Below, piece after piece: positions 62,955-64,000 of a stretch of DNA of 64,000 nt. The position numbers and the translations under genes are program-made. Each line of letters begins with the position of its first letter. The stretch's first letter is position 1. The notes under the pieces are model-generated. The model saw nothing but the letters and a program-made list of their open reading frames with translations. It had not been told where the DNA came from and searched no databases. This DNA comes from Hyalangium ruber. Lineage in GTDB: Bacteria; Myxococcota; Myxococcia; Myxococcales; Myxococcaceae. Location of the stretch: assembly GCF_034259325.1 (NCBI RefSeq), contig NZ_JAXIVS010000020.1:62001-126000 (forward strand), given 5' to 3'.

Positions 62955-64000
62955 TCAAGGAGGGGCGCAGACGACGCCGGCACAGTTCCCCATGCCGTTG
63001 CCTCCCGCCACGTTCCCTCCTCCGTCGATCGCTCCCTCCGCGTGGAGACCCCAGCCCGTGTTGCCGATCGCGGTGTTGCCCGACACCGTGAGGCTGTTGG
63101 GAACCAGCACCCGGAGGCCGTCCCCCGCGTTCTGGAGGAAGCGGTTGCCACTGACCGTGCCAGTGAGCTCGGGAGGCACATACTCCTCCAGGTGGCCCAG
63201 GCTCAGCCCACCGCCGTTGCGCCGAAGGGTGGAGCCCTGGATGTCGACCGTCCGGGACTGGACCCGCATGCCGCCTGCGTTGTCGGAGACCTGCGAGTCG
63301 CGCAGCACGAAGTCGAACGCATCCCAGGTCGGCCACTCCGCGGGAGCGAGCGCATCGTTGTGCAAGAACAACGTGTTGACGAACGACGCCTGGGAACAAA
63401 AGCCGTAGCCGAACTCGCCGAGGGTGATTCGCCCCACGACCGAGTTGAAGGCGATGCGGCTCGACGTGAACGAGACGCCGCCGTAGGGACACCAGACCAC
63501 CATGTCGTTGAACGTGAAGTTCGAGCGGACCACCTCCACGTCGTGGCTGTTGGCGGAGAGCGCGAGCCGGTTGGCGAGGAAATAGGACGCAATCACCTCG
63601 AACTTGCCGCTGCTCGCGTCCTGCTCACTGCCCACCGCCGAGCCGTTGGCGATGAAGTAGCTGTTGGAGATGGTGAACGTCGCGGAGCCACTCCGGTTGT
63701 ACACGGCGGCCCGGTTGTCGATGAACGTGAGCTTCGACAACCAAACGTGGTCCGGGAAGTGGCTCGCGTCGTAGTCGAGCACGTACCCCAGGTCGAACCC
63801 CTGGATCGTCCCGTTCTTCACCGTGCTGTTGGCCAGGACGGCGATGCCCTCCGACAGCCCCGGCTCCGAGCCCACCCGGCGCACGGTATGTCCCCCGAGA
63901 TCGAGCACGACGCCCGTGCCGACAACCCGGAGCGCGGGGGCCTCCGTACCGGAGCACTCGAGATCGTGGGTGAGCCGGGTGTTGGTGGTGATCGTATCGC
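62955..64000 (-). CDS. Right-handed parallel beta-helix repeat protein, 5' end outside window
   Basis: The frame stays open to the right edge (reads DTITTNTRLTHDLECSG before the first internal start), so the N-terminus and probable signal peptide lie beyond the window. At least 347 residues remain. They carry Asn/Ser-rich short strands with alternating VSGN, ISNS and SDNAGG patterns, as in NosD/pectate-lyase-like beta-helices, and end in NCAGVVCAPP with two Cys. Likely a secreted or surface protein that binds or cleaves polysaccharide; no catalytic residue can be identified. Confidence 0.82.
   Translation of the reverse strand, partial: DTITTNTRLTHDLECSGTEAPALRVVGTGVVLDLGGHTVRRVGSEPGLSEGIAVLANSTVKNGTIQGFDLGYVLDYDASHFPDHVWLSKLTFIDNRAAVYNRSGSATFTISNSYFIANGSAVGSEQDASSGKFEVIASYFLANRLALSANSHDVEVVRSNFTFNDMVVWCPYGGVSFTSSRIAFNSVVGRITLGEFGYGFCSQASFVNTLFLHNDALAPAEWPTWDAFDFVLRDSQVSDNAGGMRVQSRTVDIQGSTLRRNGGGLSLGHLEEYVPPELTGTVSGNRFLQNAGDGLRVLVPNSLTVSGNTAIGNTGWGLHAEGAIDGGGNVAGGNGMGNCAGVVCAPP

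Overview
This window is high-GC DNA from a predatory, fruiting-type myxobacterium, most likely suborder Cystobacterineae. That placement rests on a SitA/SitI toxin-immunity pair of the kind exchanged by myxobacterial outer-membrane exchange, a MYXO-CTERM-tailed lipoprotein with ELWxxDGT repeats, a eukaryote-like Ser/Thr kinase, PP2C and FHA signalling proteins, sigma-54-type promoters, and many lipoproteins with no recognisable function. Nothing in the window identifies the species. About 53 protein genes fill it at high density, many with 4-nt stop/start overlaps and several with convergent 3' overlaps. I saw no rRNA, tRNA, CRISPR array or insertion sequence.

Layout. 1-8.5 kb: a sterol-desaturase-type hydroxylase, an M20 peptidase, a membrane protein, the ELWxxDGT/HYR lipoprotein, and a two-gene unit in which a histone-H1-like/EF-hand fusion precedes a cholesterol-oxidase-like GMC enzyme. 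8.7-18.2 kb: an acyltransferase-like/cyclic-nucleotide-binding fusion behind a sigma-54-type promoter, a small Cys-rich secreted protein, a secreted esterase, a VOC protein, a CpXC protein, a GH43-like lipoprotein, an AlkD DNA glycosylase, a DmpA-type peptidase and an AGCS transporter. 18.1-23.4 kb, minus strand: amine oxidase, GST, P450, then sitA/sitI. 23.6-24.3 kb: a methionine sulfoxide reductase A whose catalytic Cys codon is replaced by an in-frame TGA followed by a SECIS-like hairpin. I read it as a candidate selenoprotein, and it is the most interesting signal here.

25-36 kb: an alpha/beta hydrolase, then a tightly coupled run of a MoxR AAA+ ATPase, an unknown protein, a metallopeptidase-VWA protein, a coiled-coil-tailed protein and an adenylate-forming ligase. 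Next come a radical-SAM enzyme (opposite strand), an asparagine-synthetase-like amidotransferase, a UGT glycosyltransferase and a ROK/actin-fold kinase with apparently permuted motif order. The last five enzymes look like a small-molecule modification cluster. 36-44 kb: a DVWAVG-repeat lipoprotein, a peroxisome-like pair (SCPx-type thiolase and a four-domain MFE-2-like enzyme), an intergenic array of 48/49-bp repeats with compensated palindromes, and a Ser/Thr kinase. 44-47.6 kb: several unrecognised proteins and a putative 23-residue lipoprotein.

47.6-64 kb: YCII, aldo/keto reductase, fused DhaK-DhaL kinase, a sigma-54-linked PP2C-FHA pair, a PadR/ADOP-permease operon with two palindromic operator candidates, hydrolases, two transglutaminase proteins (one fused to a DUF2126 amidoligase domain, the other to a class II glutaminase domain lacking its catalytic Cys), and the 3' end of a beta-helix protein that runs off the right edge. 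All functions are inferred from sequence motifs remembered by family; no database search was run.
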